DNA from: Chitinophaga pinensis
GTDB taxonomy: Bacteria; Bacteroidota; Bacteroidia; Flavobacteriales_D; Crocinitomicaceae
Length of the DNA stretch: 64,000 nt
Assembly: GCA_945863605.1 (NCBI GenBank)
Contig: CAMAZP010000009.1
Location: 1-64,000, forward strand
Direction of reading: 5' to 3'
Numbering within the stretch: position 1 is the stretch's first letter; every line of letters starts with the position of its first letter. Below are positions 1 through 9,501 of this stretch, in pieces. The notes beneath the pieces are model-generated. The model saw only the letters and a program-made list of their open reading frames with translations, ran no database searches and was not told the origin of the DNA. The position numbers and the translations under genes were made by a program.

Positions 1-644
1 TCTCCTCCACCTCCAGAACAACCCGCTCCACCACCACCTGAAGCAACAATAATTCTATTTGATAAATTATTTCCTCCGAATCTAACATCAGATGCACCAC
101 CACCACCACCCGAACAACCAATTGGCCCAGCATTCCCGCCTCCATTCCAACCACCTCCTGAATTCACATTACATCCAAGACCAGCTCCGCCGACGTAAAT
201 CAAAATTTGCTGTCCTGCATTCAAATTAATGGTACCTGTCGCGTATGCTCCACGTCCTCTATGGTTGTTACAATCTGACCCGCCCCACGCACCCCAACAT
301 TGAATTGTATAGGTTCCAGTGATTGGGGCAGTGAATGTTTGGACATTCGAATTAAGATAAAATTGTTGAGAACTAGTTGAAGTAGAATTATTTATCGTTT
401 GAAGATAAAAAGTGGTTGTTGAATTAATTTGTGTTGTCGTGAATGGATTGCCTGTTCCGATAAGATTAGTGCCATTCGAATTAGCATACCAATTGAAAAT
501 ACCGTTACTTCCTGACGCTTGTAAAATGGCAGTGCCTGGTGCACAAAGTGTAATATCAGAAACGATTGGCGTCGGTGCAGGGCATTGACCATTTAATAAA
601 AAATGGAAAAATAAAAAACATATAACAATTATAAATCTATTCAT
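1..644 (-). CDS. Secreted Ig-like/glycine-rich protein (partial, C-terminus outside window)
   Basis: The ORF track misses this gene because it has no stop codon inside the window. Reading the minus strand from ATG at 644 gives an open frame of 214 codons. It starts with a signal peptide (MNRFIIVICFLFFHFLLNGQ), followed by an Ig-like segment at about residues 22-95 of the kind found in CHU_C/SprB-type adhesins. From about residue 130 there is a glycine-rich domain with GGGGGA and GGGGAG runs and several cysteines. It is probably exported to the cell surface. Whether it ends in a T9SS sorting domain cannot be seen. The 66-residue ORF at 392-592 is an out-of-frame shadow of it. Confidence 0.75.
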   Translation of the reverse strand, partial: MNRFIIVICFLFFHFLLNGQCPAPTPIVSDITLCAPGTAILQASGSNGIFNWYANSNGTNLIGTGNPFTTTQINSTTTFYLQTINNSTSTSSQQFYLNSNVQTFTAPITGTYTIQCWGAWGGSDCNNHRGRGAYATGTINLNAGQQILIYVGGAGLGCNVNSGGGWNGGGNAGPIGCSGGGGGASDVRFGGNNLSNRIIVASGGGGAGCSGGGG

Positions 645-814
645 AAGTATGATCTACAAAATTAAATACTTCAGAACAATTCAATATTAAATAATTTATA
701 CAATTCAATTAAGATTATGTTTATTTTTGATATTAAAACTGCTGAAATTACACTTTAACTAGCTGTCTGAAAGTAGTGGAATTACAATTATTAGTTTTGT
801 TTCCAATAGCCAAT

Positions 815-2104
815 TTACTCATACAACAAATACTTAATTCGAGTAACTTTGAAATTGTCAATTCCATCCTTCCAAGTGGCGCGTATTTCTTCTTCACTCC
901 AACATTCGTGTAATTGGTCGCGAAGGATTGAATTTCCTGCTAAACGATTAAAAAATACGTTTTGATTGATGAAAATTCCTGAATCTGCTAGCAATTTATT
1001 GGCATTGATCAAATATTCTAAATTGATTTTTGTTAAACGCGTCGGAGCATTCGATAAATCGTAACCGTTGCATTTTTTGTTTAACTGCGTCGAGGTTTTC
1101 GCCCCCGGCATCGGAATTGGTGTGAATTCAAAAGCAGTTTGAGGAAATTTTGGATGTCCGTATAGCTCAAATGGTCGTTCAGTGCCGCGTCCTAAACTAA
1201 CGGTTGTTCCTTCAAATAAACACAAACTTGGATACAGCGCAATTGCACGATCCGTTTTTAAGTTGGGTGAAGGTGCAATTGGCAGTGAGTAACTCGTTTG
1301 ATGGGTGTAATTTTTACAAGGTAAGACACTTAAGTCGCATTTCACGCCATTCTCCAACCAATTCTCACCATTAATCATCATCGCATATTCGCCAATCGTC
1401 ATTCCGTAAATAATTGGTACAGGATGCATTCCAACAAATGAAGTAAATTCTTTTTCTAGAACGGGACCATCCATGTAATGCGCATTTGGATTAGGCCGAT
1501 CAAGTACAATGACTTTTTTTCCATTCTCAGCAGCAGCTTCCATTACATAGTGCAAAGTAGAAATGAAGGTGTAAAATCGCACACCAACGTCTTGAATATC
1601 AAATACAATTATATCCACATCTTTCAGTTGGTCAACGCTAGGTTTTTTGTTGTTTCCATAAAGCGAAACCAAGGGCAATCCTGTTTTTGAATCGACCGAA
1701 TGATTGATTTTTTCACCAGCATCAGCTTCGCCACGAAATCCATGTTCAGGAGCGAAAACTTTTACAACTTCTATCTTTAAAGCAAGTAAAGTATCAACCA
1801 AATGAACATTATTTAAAACCGAAGTTTGATTGGCAACTACAGCAACTCTTTTTCCTTTTAACGAGTCAAGAATTAAATCAATGCGCTCAATTCCTAATAT
1901 CGGTTTGGTTTTCGTGACAACATTCATTTCTTTCTTTAACCTCAAAGAATCTTCCGAAATCACACTTGTTTGACCAAAATTGATAGTTGTTTTATCTGGA
2001 TTGCCACATGAAATAAGTAAAAACACCAAAAATAGGTGTAAGCCAAAAAGCTTTCCGTAACTTTGAAGGCTAAAAAAAGAACTATTGTCTTTTGAATTTT
2101 TCAT
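815..2104 (-). CDS. NamZ-like exo-beta-N-acetylmuramidase (DUF1343) lipoprotein
   Basis: DUF1343 family; characterised members (NamZ) release MurNAc from the non-reducing ends of peptidoglycan fragments. Family motifs seen are VAVVANQTS, FAPEHGFRG, DVGVRFYTF and DRPNPN. The N-terminus has a lipoprotein signal ending LLISCGN, so it is probably anchored in the periplasm or outer membrane. The track's start at 2176 would add about 24 residues unlike a signal peptide; I prefer ATG at 2104 (MKNSKD), giving 429 aa. This start lies 20 nt inside the 5' end of the divergent permease gene, so the two genes overlap head to head. A muropeptide recycling role follows from the family; the exact substrate is inferred. 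Confidence 0.85.
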   Translation of the reverse strand: MKNSKDNSSFFSLQSYGKLFGLHLFLVFLLISCGNPDKTTINFGQTSVISEDSLRLKKEMNVVTKTKPILGIERIDLILDSLKGKRVAVVANQTSVLNNVHLVDTLLALKIEVVKVFAPEHGFRGEADAGEKINHSVDSKTGLPLVSLYGNNKKPSVDQLKDVDIIVFDIQDVGVRFYTFISTLHYVMEAAAENGKKVIVLDRPNPNAHYMDGPVLEKEFTSFVGMHPVPIIYGMTIGEYAMMINGENWLENGVKCDLSVLPCKNYTHQTSYSLPIAPSPNLKTDRAIALYPSLCLFEGTTVSLGRGTERPFELYGHPKFPQTAFEFTPIPMPGAKTSTQLNKKCNGYDLSNAPTRLTKINLEYLINANKLLADSGIFINQNVFFNRLAGNSILRDQLHECWSEEEIRATWKDGIDNFKVTRIKYLLYE

Positions 2105-3764
2105 ATCGCAACGCATGATTCGTAATCGGGAACAAGGTACTAAAGTTTCCAAACCGATAATTCGTATATCTGTCATAAGTATTTCACTTGCAATTGTTGT
2201 TAATTTAATTACTGTTGCAATTGTTACTGGTTTTCAGAACGAAATTCGTACCAAGATTACAAGTTTCAATGCGCCTTTATTCATTTCAAAAGCTGGAACA
2301 GTTGGTTTTTATGACTGTGAACCCATTTATAAAAACGGATTAAATCGCTACGATATTGCCAAAATCAATGGTTTAGCTGCAATAAATAACGTTTCTTATA
2401 AACCTGCGTTACTTCAATCGGACAAATTTCAAGACAAAATTAAACTTGCTTCCGGAAAAGATTCTTTGATTTCGAGACAAGAAATTGCTGGAATAATTAT
2501 GAAAGGAGTCGAGCAAAATTACAATTGGGATTTCATCAAAAGTAATTTAACGCAGGGTCGAATTCCTAATTTTAAAGCCTCTCAAGTTTCCAACGAAATC
2601 CTTATTTCTGAGAAGATATGTCAACAGTTGAATTTCAAATTGAACGAAGAAATTGCTGCTTTTTATGTGAAAAACCAACCGGTTCAACGACGTTATAAGA
2701 TTGTTGGGATTTTTAAAACTGGATTGGAAGAATACGATAAAAAGATACTTTTCTGCGACCTTCGAGAAGTACAAAAAATGAATGATTATGGTATTTCTTC
2801 ATCGATTGAAATAGCTGATACTTTATCTACAAATGGTTCGCTCATCGTAAAAGCTTCTATTTCTGGCTCAATGGAAAATCTTCAGTTTGATTGGGGAAAT
2901 GGAAGAGATATGTATAGTGGTTTTTATTTGAACACGATTAAAGACACTTCTATTCGCTTGATTGTTTATCAAATGGATTACAATTTGAACACGGCAAAAG
3001 CAATGGATACCGCGTATTTGAAAATTAAAACAACACGTAACTTTCCTGCTCAAGCGTTATTGAAAAACGAAGACAGAACGCTTCAAAAAGCAGTAATTAA
3101 TACCAACTTAATTGAATTGACTGACGGTACAACAAAAGTGAAAATTGAATCAAAAGAAGGTGCTGGCAATTATCAAGATTTTATCGCTGGAATGGAAGTG
3201 CATATTTCAAATTGGAAAGATTTAGAAAAAGTAGAAGAAGCATTGAAATCAAAATTGGAAATGCACCCAACTAGTCAAGGGGAATTATTACAAGTTTCCA
3301 GCATTTTGGAAAACGAAGGAGATTTGTTTACTTGGTTAAGTTTTCTTGATTATAACGTTATGATTATCTTATTCTTAATGTTGATTATCGGAATTATTAA
3401 TGTAGGTTCAGCAATGCTTGTTTTAATCGTAATGCGCACAAATTTTATTGGAATGTTAAAAGCAATGGGTGCAACGAATTGGAGCATTCGAAAAGTCTTT
3501 TTGTACCAAGCTTCTTATTTAATTTTGAAAGGTTTGATGTATGGAAATATTATTGGAGTTAGTTTATGTATAATTCAAGCTCAATTTGGTTTGTTTTCAC
3601 TTGATCCTGCCGTTTATTATTTAGATAAAGTTCCAGTGGAATTAACACTTTTTAATTGGTTGGGAATTAACTTACTAACATTTTTTGTTTGTCTTACTGC
3701 TTTGTTGTTGCCAAGTTATGTGGTAACACGTATTAGTCCTTCAAAAGCAATTCGATTCAATTAA
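2085..3764 (+). CDS. FtsX/LolC-type ABC transporter permease with large insert
   Basis: Inner-membrane permease of the FtsX/MacB/LolCE superfamily, probably involved in lipoprotein release or envelope transport. One N-terminal membrane segment (about 25-50), a periplasmic MacB-like domain, then three C-terminal segments (about 420-450, 475-500, 520-550), ending SPSKAIRFN as is usual for the family. The only plausible start is TTG at 2085: the in-frame stop lies at 2064-2066, no ATG follows before the conserved FEFFISQRMI opening, and an A/G-rich stretch precedes it. At 559 aa it is about 150 residues longer than typical bacteroidete relatives (about 400); the extra material sits at about 240-370 in the periplasmic domain. 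No ATPase gene is adjacent. Confidence 0.82.
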   Translation: MSFEFFISQRMIRNREQGTKVSKPIIRISVISISLAIVVNLITVAIVTGFQNEIRTKITSFNAPLFISKAGTVGFYDCEPIYKNGLNRYDIAKINGLAAINNVSYKPALLQSDKFQDKIKLASGKDSLISRQEIAGIIMKGVEQNYNWDFIKSNLTQGRIPNFKASQVSNEILISEKICQQLNFKLNEEIAAFYVKNQPVQRRYKIVGIFKTGLEEYDKKILFCDLREVQKMNDYGISSSIEIADTLSTNGSLIVKASISGSMENLQFDWGNGRDMYSGFYLNTIKDTSIRLIVYQMDYNLNTAKAMDTAYLKIKTTRNFPAQALLKNEDRTLQKAVINTNLIELTDGTTKVKIESKEGAGNYQDFIAGMEVHISNWKDLEKVEEALKSKLEMHPTSQGELLQVSSILENEGDLFTWLSFLDYNVMIILFLMLIIGIINVGSAMLVLIVMRTNFIGMLKAMGATNWSIRKVFLYQASYLILKGLMYGNIIGVSLCIIQAQFGLFSLDPAVYYLDKVPVELTLFNWLGINLLTFFVCLTALLLPSYVVTRISPSKAIRFN

Positions 3765-3765
3765 A

Positions 3766-4293
3766 ATGCAGTTCAAAGTCGGAGATATCGTTTCACTATT
3801 GCATCAAACGGGTAAATACACCATTCTCGCAATAAATCATACGCAAATAACAATTGAGGACGAACATGGATTTGACCAAAAAATTGATGTAAAACACTTG
3901 GTTCCACAACGTCCAATTACAGTTTCTGAAGTTCTAATTTTTGATAAAGATTCGAGTCCGAATTCTAAAGTATTTCCATTAAAAACGAAGAATGAATATT
4001 TTGAAATTGATTTACATATTGAAGCATTGATTTCAAAAGATGCAGGATTGTCTGCGCATGATAAATTCATGTTACAAATTAAATCTTTCCAAGCGTTTAC
4101 GAATTTAATGATCGACAAACGACAGAAAAAATTCCGTATCATTCACGGTGCAGGCGAAGGTAAATTGAAAAATGAAATTCGTTCAATGCTCTCTGCTAGA
4201 AATGGTTTCACTATGCACGACGACCAATATTCGTTTGGTAGAGTTGGCGCATCAATCATTGAAATCAAGCTATCGGTTGCTGCTAAATTTTAA
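3766..4293 (+). CDS. Smr/MutS2-like domain protein (DUF2027-like)
   Basis: 175 aa, beginning one base after the permease stop, so probably cotranscribed. The N-terminus (about 1-50) is a small beta-rich domain (FKVGDIV...). The C-terminal half is an Smr domain: the DLHIEAL motif near residue 84 and the HGAGEG loop near 126 match the nuclease-type Smr signature (DxH and HGxG). Smr domains cut or bind branched nucleic acids or RNA. The cellular role of these small bacteroidete Smr proteins is not established and I do not assign one. Confidence 0.8.
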   Translation: MQFKVGDIVSLLHQTGKYTILAINHTQITIEDEHGFDQKIDVKHLVPQRPITVSEVLIFDKDSSPNSKVFPLKTKNEYFEIDLHIEALISKDAGLSAHDKFMLQIKSFQAFTNLMIDKRQKKFRIIHGAGEGKLKNEIRSMLSARNGFTMHDDQYSFGRVGASIIEIKLSVAAKF

Positions 4294-4299
4294 ATTTAA

Positions 4300-5067
4300 T
4301 TATTTTCGTTTTACTTTTTCAAGTTGCTTTACAAATTCTTTAAGAATCAATAAATTTTCAGGTTGTTGTTTGTAATACCGTTCTGGATGCCATTGCACTC
4401 CTAAAATCCAACGTTTATCTAGCCCTTCCTTCCATTCTATTGCTTCGATAATTCCGTCAGGACTTGTTGCGCTGATTCTTAAATTTTTTCCTAGTAAAGA
4501 AACGGTTTGATGGTGCCAACTATTTACATTCGTTTGTCCAATACCAAGAATTTTATATAAATCAGAATTTGAATTAACTTCAATAGAATGAATTACATCA
4601 TTTAATTCTTTTGGGTCGCGATGATATATGAATATACTATCATTACTACAAAAAGTTGGGATATCAACACATAACTGACCTCCAAAATAAATATTCATTA
4701 ATTGCATTCCACGACAAATTCCTAGAATTGGAAGTGAATCAAACATTGCATTATTTAAAAGTAATAATTCAATTTTATCTCTTTCAGTTTCAGTTTTACA
4801 AAATGTTTCTAAAGAATCTTGTAAATAATGTTTTGGGTGAATGTCTAATCCTCCGCTTAATAACAAACCTGAACATTTTTTAATGTTTGAATTCCAATCC
4901 TTTTTATCAACTTTCATAAAGTCGATTAATTCAAAATTTGTATTAATATCTTTAAAATAGTTTTCTATATTTTTATTCATCTTTGCAGTTGCAATGTAGA
5001 TTTTATCAGTTTGTCCAAAAAAATTGATACAAACAATTAAGAAAGAAATTAAAATAAGATTTTTCAT
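4300..5067 (-). CDS. Exported class I glutamine amidotransferase-like protein (peptidase C26)
   Basis: 255 aa, related to gamma-glutamyl-gamma-aminobutyrate hydrolases (PuuD type). The core motifs are present: LLSGGLDIHP, the nucleophile in LGICRG (Cys at about 123) and GVQWHPE carrying the catalytic His. It begins with a hydrophobic segment, MKNLILISFLIVCINFFGQ, that looks like a cleavable signal peptide. Most family members are cytoplasmic, so export is notable. It overlaps the recR stop by 4 nt (ATGA type), so the two are probably translationally coupled. The substrate is unknown; a gamma-glutamyl compound or peptide is inferred from the family. Confidence 0.8.
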   Translation of the reverse strand: MKNLILISFLIVCINFFGQTDKIYIATAKMNKNIENYFKDINTNFELIDFMKVDKKDWNSNIKKCSGLLLSGGLDIHPKHYLQDSLETFCKTETERDKIELLLLNNAMFDSLPILGICRGMQLMNIYFGGQLCVDIPTFCSNDSIFIYHRDPKELNDVIHSIEVNSNSDLYKILGIGQTNVNSWHHQTVSLLGKNLRISATSPDGIIEAIEWKEGLDKRWILGVQWHPERYYKQQPENLLILKEFVKQLEKVKRK

Positions 5068-5678
5068 TTATTTGAGAGTTGAAAAGGTTGTCGATGTTGA
5101 ATTGAACGTCCTAATGTAACTTCGTCTGCATATTGTAATTCTGATCCTACTGAAATTCCTCTCGATAATGTTGTTATCAAAATTTCATATGATTGTAATT
5201 TTTTGAATAAATAGAAGTTTGTGGTATCGCCCTCCATTGTTGGACTTAATGCAAAAATAACTTCTACAATTTCATTAGAAGTTGCTTTCTGAACAAGCTT
5301 TTCAATATTTAAATCAGCAGGACCAATTCCGTCCATTGGAGAAATAAGTCCACCTAATACGTGGTATATGCCTTTAAATGTGGATGTTGATTCAATAGCC
5401 ATAACGTCTCGAATATCTTCAACAACACAGATTATTTTTTGATCGCGAGAAGGATTTGTACAAATCGAACAAATTGGTTCATCAGAAATATTCCCACAAC
5501 TTAAGCAATTATTAAGGTTGCTTTTTAGCTCTAATATAGCTTTGGTAAAATCGACGATTTCTATTTCAGATCTTTTTAATAAGTTCAAAGCCAAACGTAA
5601 AGCTGTTTTTTTTCCAATTCCGGGTAATGAAGCAATTTGCTCTGTCGCATTTTCAAGAAATTTAGAAGGAATTTGCAT
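5064..5678 (-). CDS. recR: Recombination protein RecR
   Basis: 204 aa, the usual length. RecR acts with RecO/RecF to load RecA on gapped DNA. N-terminal helix-hairpin-helix (SLPGIGKKTA, about 17-26), C4 zinc finger with Cys58, Cys61, Cys70 and Cys73, Toprim domain from about 81 (VVEDIRDV), and the C-terminal ISVGSELQYAD segment. First gene of a two-gene unit with the exported amidotransferase; that pairing has no obvious functional logic. Confidence 0.96.
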   Translation of the reverse strand: MQIPSKFLENATEQIASLPGIGKKTALRLALNLLKRSEIEIVDFTKAILELKSNLNNCLSCGNISDEPICSICTNPSRDQKIICVVEDIRDVMAIESTSTFKGIYHVLGGLISPMDGIGPADLNIEKLVQKATSNEIVEVIFALSPTMEGDTTNFYLFKKLQSYEILITTLSRGISVGSELQYADEVTLGRSIQHRQPFQLSNK

Positions 5679-5797
5679 TTATTCGTTTTCTTGTCAAAAG
5701 TAAGGAAAACTTTCACTTTCTAAATTTTTGAAATAGAAAGTTGTGATCGAATATTTAGCTCAATAACTTATAAAAGTTTTAGAATGATTGTTTTTCT

Positions 5798-5805
5798 TAA
5801 TTTTG
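5798..5805 (+). promoter_or_regulatory. -7 box (TAATTTTG) for smpB
   Basis: Matches the Bacteroidota sigma -7 consensus TAnnTTTG and ends only 4 nt before the smpB ATG, implying a leaderless or near-leaderless mRNA. A weak -33 candidate (TTTT, 5777-5780) sits 17 nt upstream. Confidence 0.5.
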
Positions 5806-5809
5806 TATT

Positions 5810-6262
5810 ATGTCAGTCAAAGAATTAAATATTCGAAACAAAAAAGCAAAATTTGAATACCATTTAGAAGATCAATTCACCGCTGGAATTCAACTATCAG
5901 GAACTGAAATTAAAAGTATTCGCAGTGGCAAAGCAAGTATCCTTGAAGCATATTGTATTTGCGAAAATAGGGAAGTTTGGATTCGTAATATGCACATCAA
6001 TGAATATGTTAATGGTTCGTTTTATAATCATAAACCAAAAGCAGATCGTAAATTATTATTAAATAAAAAAGAAATAATTTCAATCGAAAAATTTTTAAAA
6101 ATCAAGGGGAATACGCTTGTACCAATAAAACTTTTTTTATCAGATAAAGGTTGGGTGAAAGTAGAATTTGCATGTGCTACCGGTAAAAAACTCCACGATA
6201 AACGCCAAGATTTAAAGGAGAAAGACGATCGGCGAGAAATGGAGAGAGCGATGAAGAAGTAA
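5810..6262 (+). CDS. smpB: SsrA-binding protein SmpB
   Basis: 150 aa, full length. SmpB binds tmRNA and brings it to stalled ribosomes for trans-translation. Family motifs: GTEIKSIRSGKASI (about 30-43), WIRNMHI, and the basic C-terminal tail KLHDKRQDLKEKDDRRE that enters the ribosomal decoding centre. The tmRNA gene (ssrA) is not in this window. Transcribed alone, divergent from recR. Confidence 0.97.
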   Translation: MSVKELNIRNKKAKFEYHLEDQFTAGIQLSGTEIKSIRSGKASILEAYCICENREVWIRNMHINEYVNGSFYNHKPKADRKLLLNKKEIISIEKFLKIKGNTLVPIKLFLSDKGWVKVEFACATGKKLHDKRQDLKEKDDRREMERAMKK

Positions 6263-6397
6263 ACTCATTTCTTTGACATATTTTTTTCACTCAATTTTAT
6301 GAAATTATTATTTTGTTGATATTATTTCAATAAAATCACAAATTATTCCAATCAATTCAATCAAAAATAAATACATTTACCCCACAAATTTTCAACT

Positions 6398-7609
6398 ATG
6401 AATTTACACGAATATCAAGGAAAATCTATTTTAAAAAGCTACGGCGTTGCAATTCAAGAAGGAGTTGTCGTTGATAGAGTAGAGGATGCTGTTGAAGCAG
6501 CAAAAAAATTAACAGAGCAAACTGGTACTAGCTGGTATGTTATAAAGGCTCAAATTCATGCAGGTGGTCGTGGAAAAGGTACTGTTGAAGAAACTGGTTC
6601 TCATGGTGTTGTTCTTGCAAAAGGAATTGATCAAGTTGAAGAGAAAGTAAAAGGTATCTTGGGAGGTCATTTGACTACGCTTCAAACAAACGGTAAGGGT
6701 AAGCTAGTTAGCAAAGTACTAATAGCTCAAGATGTTTATTATCCTGGTCCATCAGAAGTAAAAGAATTTTACATGTCTGTTTTATTGGATCGTGAAAAAG
6801 GGAAAAATGTAATCGTTTATTCTACTGAAGGAGGTATGGACATAGAACATGTTGCAGAACATACCCCTGAAAGAATACACAGAGAATTTGTTGACCCACG
6901 TGTTGGTTTACAAGGTTTTCAAACACGTAAAATTGCTTTTAACCTAGGTTTGTCAGGTGAAGCATTTAAACAGATGACAAAGTTTGTTGCAAACTTATAT
7001 AAAGCATATGAAGGTATTGATGCATCTATGTTTGAAATCAATCCATTGTTTAAAACATCAGATGATAAAATTATTGCAGTTGATGCCAAAGTTACTTTAG
7101 ATGGAAACGGTTTATTTCGTCATCCTGATTATGCATTAATGCGAGATAAAACAGAAGAGGATCCTACAGAAGTTGAGGCAGACGAAGCAGGATTGAATTT
7201 TGTGAAGCTTGACGGAAATGTTGGATGTATGGTTAATGGTGCAGGTCTTGCTATGGCAACAATGGATATCATCAAATTATCAGGTGGTAATCCTGCTAAT
7301 TTCTTAGACGTTGGAGGAACGGCAAACGCAGAGCGTGTTGAAAAAGCTTTTGGAATCATTTTGAAAGATCCAAATGTAAAAGCAATTTTAATCAATATTT
7401 TTGGTGGTATCGTTCGCTGTGACCGTGTAGCTCAAGGTGTTGTTGATGCATACAAAAATATGGGTTCAATTCCGGTTCCTATCATAGTTCGTCTGCAAGG
7501 AACAAATGCAGTAGAAGCAAAAAAATTAATCGATGATTCAGGATTAAATGTTCATTCAGCAGTTCTTTTACAAGAAGCAGCTGATTTAGTAAAGCAAGTT
7601 TTAGCTTAA
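6398..7609 (+). CDS. sucC: Succinyl-CoA synthetase subunit beta
   Basis: 403 aa. Citric-acid-cycle enzyme that interconverts succinyl-CoA and succinate with nucleotide triphosphate synthesis. Opens with the family signature [12 protein letters not shown]-grasp domain follows ([13 protein letters not shown], about 50-62), with [11 protein letters not shown] and [11 protein letters not shown] in the C-terminal ligase domain. The alpha subunit (sucD) is not adjacent, so the enzyme is encoded at two loci. Followed by a clear terminator. Confidence 0.96.
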   Translation: MNLHEYQGKSILKSYGVAIQEGVVVDRVEDAVEAAKKLTEQTGTSWYVIKAQIHAGGRGKGTVEETGSHGVVLAKGIDQVEEKVKGILGGHLTTLQTNGKGKLVSKVLIAQDVYYPGPSEVKEFYMSVLLDREKGKNVIVYSTEGGMDIEHVAEHTPERIHREFVDPRVGLQGFQTRKIAFNLGLSGEAFKQMTKFVANLYKAYEGIDASMFEINPLFKTSDDKIIAVDAKVTLDGNGLFRHPDYALMRDKTEEDPTEVEADEAGLNFVKLDGNVGCMVNGAGLAMATMDIIKLSGGNPANFLDVGGTANAERVEKAFGIILKDPNVKAILINIFGGIVRCDRVAQGVVDAYKNMGSIPVPIIVRLQGTNAVEAKKLIDDSGLNVHSAVLLQEAADLVKQVLA

Positions 7610-7628
7610 ATTAAGTGGTATGATATCT

Positions 7629-7660
7629 AAAGCCATCGCTTTAAGCGGTGGCTTTTTTGT
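7629..7660 (+). terminator. Intrinsic terminator after sucC
   Basis: Hairpin AAAGCCAtCGCT/AGCGgTGGCTTT with a short loop, followed by TTTTTT, 20 nt after the sucC stop. Confidence 0.85.
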
Positions 7661-7968
7661 TTATATCTTATGCAGAAATGAATTTTAGGTAGTATTTACA
7701 ATAATTTCAATAGTTCACTTAGTTTATTTAAATCAATTTATAAATAAATGATTGATTTAGTATTTTTATCATTGAATTAATTTTACTCTTTTAAAATAAT
7801 TCTGAACTAAAACAGAAATTAATTTACAAAATATTAATATATCTTTTTCCCAAAAATACATCCCTTTTTTTTGAAATCAAATGGTTTTTCACTCATTTCA
7901 ACATTGTTTGTTTATTAATAGTCAAAAAAGATAGTAAGAAACCTAGTGAATCGAATTATCTTTGTGCC
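7661..7968. other. AT-rich intergenic region upstream of guaA
   Basis: About 300 nt without a coding frame. It holds an 8-bp inverted repeat (AAATCAAT at 7730-7737, ATTGATTT at 7751-7758) and, at its end, the guaA -7 box. I see no riboswitch-like conserved core and no tRNA. Confidence 0.5.
7957..7964 (+). promoter_or_regulatory. -7 box (TATCTTTG) for guaA
   Basis: Exact match to TAnnTTTG, 4 nt before the guaA ATG at 7969. No convincing -33 box at the expected distance. Confidence 0.5.
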
Positions 7969-9501
7969 ATGCATGAAATGATTTTAGTTTTAGATTTCGG
8001 TTCTCAATATACGCAATTGATTGCCAGAAGAATACGTGAACAAAACGTATATTGTGAAATTCATCCTTGGAACAAAATTCCTGAATTAACACCCAACATT
8101 AAAGGTGTAATTCTGTCAGGTAGTCCATTTTCAGTGAGAGATGAAGCCTCTCCACATCCAGATTTGTCAGCGATTAAAGGAAAAATGCCATTGCTGGGAA
8201 TTTGTTTTGGTGCGCAATATCTTTCACATCATTTCGGAGGTGAAGTGTTGCCTTCCAATACGCGTGAGTATGGTAGAGCGCATTTGACTTTCGTGGATGA
8301 AAACAATATTTTAACTCAAGGAATGACTTTCGGTTCGCAAGTTTGGATGTCACACGGCGATACCATTAAAAAGATTCCAAGTAACTATAAAATTATTGCA
8401 AGTACGCACGATGTAGAAGTGGCTGGATATGAAATTCAAGGGGAAACAACCTTCGGAATTCAATTCCATCCTGAAGTTTACCACTCAACAGAAGGAGCTA
8501 CTTTATTGAGAAATTTCGTTCGTACTATTTGTGGCTGTAAAGGCGATTGGACTCCTGATTCATTTGTGGATGAAACAACTAAAAAGTTAAAAGCTCAATT
8601 AGGTGACGACAAAGTGATTTTAGGTTTGTCAGGCGGAGTTGATTCATCAGTTGCTGCGGTATTGTTGCATAAAGCAATTGGTTCAAATTTGCATTGCATT
8701 TTCGTTGACAATGGCTTGTTGCGCAAAAATGAATTCAGTTCTGTTTTGGAATCTTACCAAGGAATGGGCTTGAATGTGAAAGGTGTGGACGCATCGGATA
8801 AATTCTATGAAGCTTTGAAAGGATTAACAGATCCTGAATTGAAACGTAAAGCAATCGGTAAAGTGTTTGTGGACGTTTTCGATGAAGAATCAAAAAAAGT
8901 GGAAGGTGCAAAATGGCTTGGTCAAGGGACGATTTATCCCGATGTGATTGAGTCTGTTTCTGCAACAGGTGGACCTTCACAGACGATAAAATCGCATCAC
9001 AATGTGGGAGGTTTGCCTGACTATATGAAATTACAAGTAGTGGAGCCTTTGCGATTATTGTTCAAAGACGAAGTGCGAAGAATCGGACGTTCATTGGAGA
9101 TCGATCAACGCATTTTGGGAAGACATCCTTTTCCTGGGCCAGGCTTAGGAATTCGTATCTTAGGTGAAGTTACTGCCGAAAAGGTACGTATTTTGCAAGA
9201 GGTAGATGCATTATTTATTGACGGTTTGAAAGAAGATAAATTATACGATGAAGTTTGGCAAGCTGGAGCGATTTTCCTTCCTATTCAATCTGTTGGTGTA
9301 ATGGGCGATGAGCGAACGTATGAGAATGCAGTTGCTTTACGAGCTGTTACTTCAACCGATGGAATGACTGCTGATTGGTGTCATTTACCGTATGAATTTT
9401 TGTCAAAAATATCCAATCGTATTATCAATCAAGTGCGAGGCATTAATCGTGTTACTTATGATATTAGCTCTAAACCACCTGCAACAATCGAATGGGAATA
9501 A
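7969..9501 (+). CDS. guaA: GMP synthase (glutamine-hydrolysing)
   Basis: 510 aa. Converts XMP to GMP using glutamine and ATP in cytosolic purine synthesis. N-terminal class I amidotransferase domain with Cys79 (LGICFGAQY) and [11 protein letters not shown]; central ATP pyrophosphatase with the P-loop [10 protein letters not shown] (about 217-226); C-terminal dimerisation domain ending KPPATIEWE, typical of GuaA. The stop overlaps the next start by one base (TAATG), giving a likely guaA-LysM-hemF unit. Confidence 0.97.
   Translation: MHEMILVLDFGSQYTQLIARRIREQNVYCEIHPWNKIPELTPNIKGVILSGSPFSVRDEASPHPDLSAIKGKMPLLGICFGAQYLSHHFGGEVLPSNTREYGRAHLTFVDENNILTQGMTFGSQVWMSHGDTIKKIPSNYKIIASTHDVEVAGYEIQGETTFGIQFHPEVYHSTEGATLLRNFVRTICGCKGDWTPDSFVDETTKKLKAQLGDDKVILGLSGGVDSSVAAVLLHKAIGSNLHCIFVDNGLLRKNEFSSVLESYQGMGLNVKGVDASDKFYEALKGLTDPELKRKAIGKVFVDVFDEESKKVEGAKWLGQGTIYPDVIESVSATGGPSQTIKSHHNVGGLPDYMKLQVVEPLRLLFKDEVRRIGRSLEIDQRILGRHPFPGPGLGIRILGEVTAEKVRILQEVDALFIDGLKEDKLYDEVWQAGAIFLPIQSVGVMGDERTYENAVALRAVTSTDGMTADWCHLPYEFLSKISNRIINQVRGINRVTYDISSKPPATIEWE

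Noticed and set aside
392-592. 66-residue minus-strand ORF
   Set aside because: Out-of-frame shadow of the truncated glycine-rich gene, whose frame is open from 644 to the window edge with a signal peptide.
7661-7968. Purine riboswitch upstream of guaA
   Set aside because: No conserved riboswitch core seen; the promoter box leaves almost no leader.
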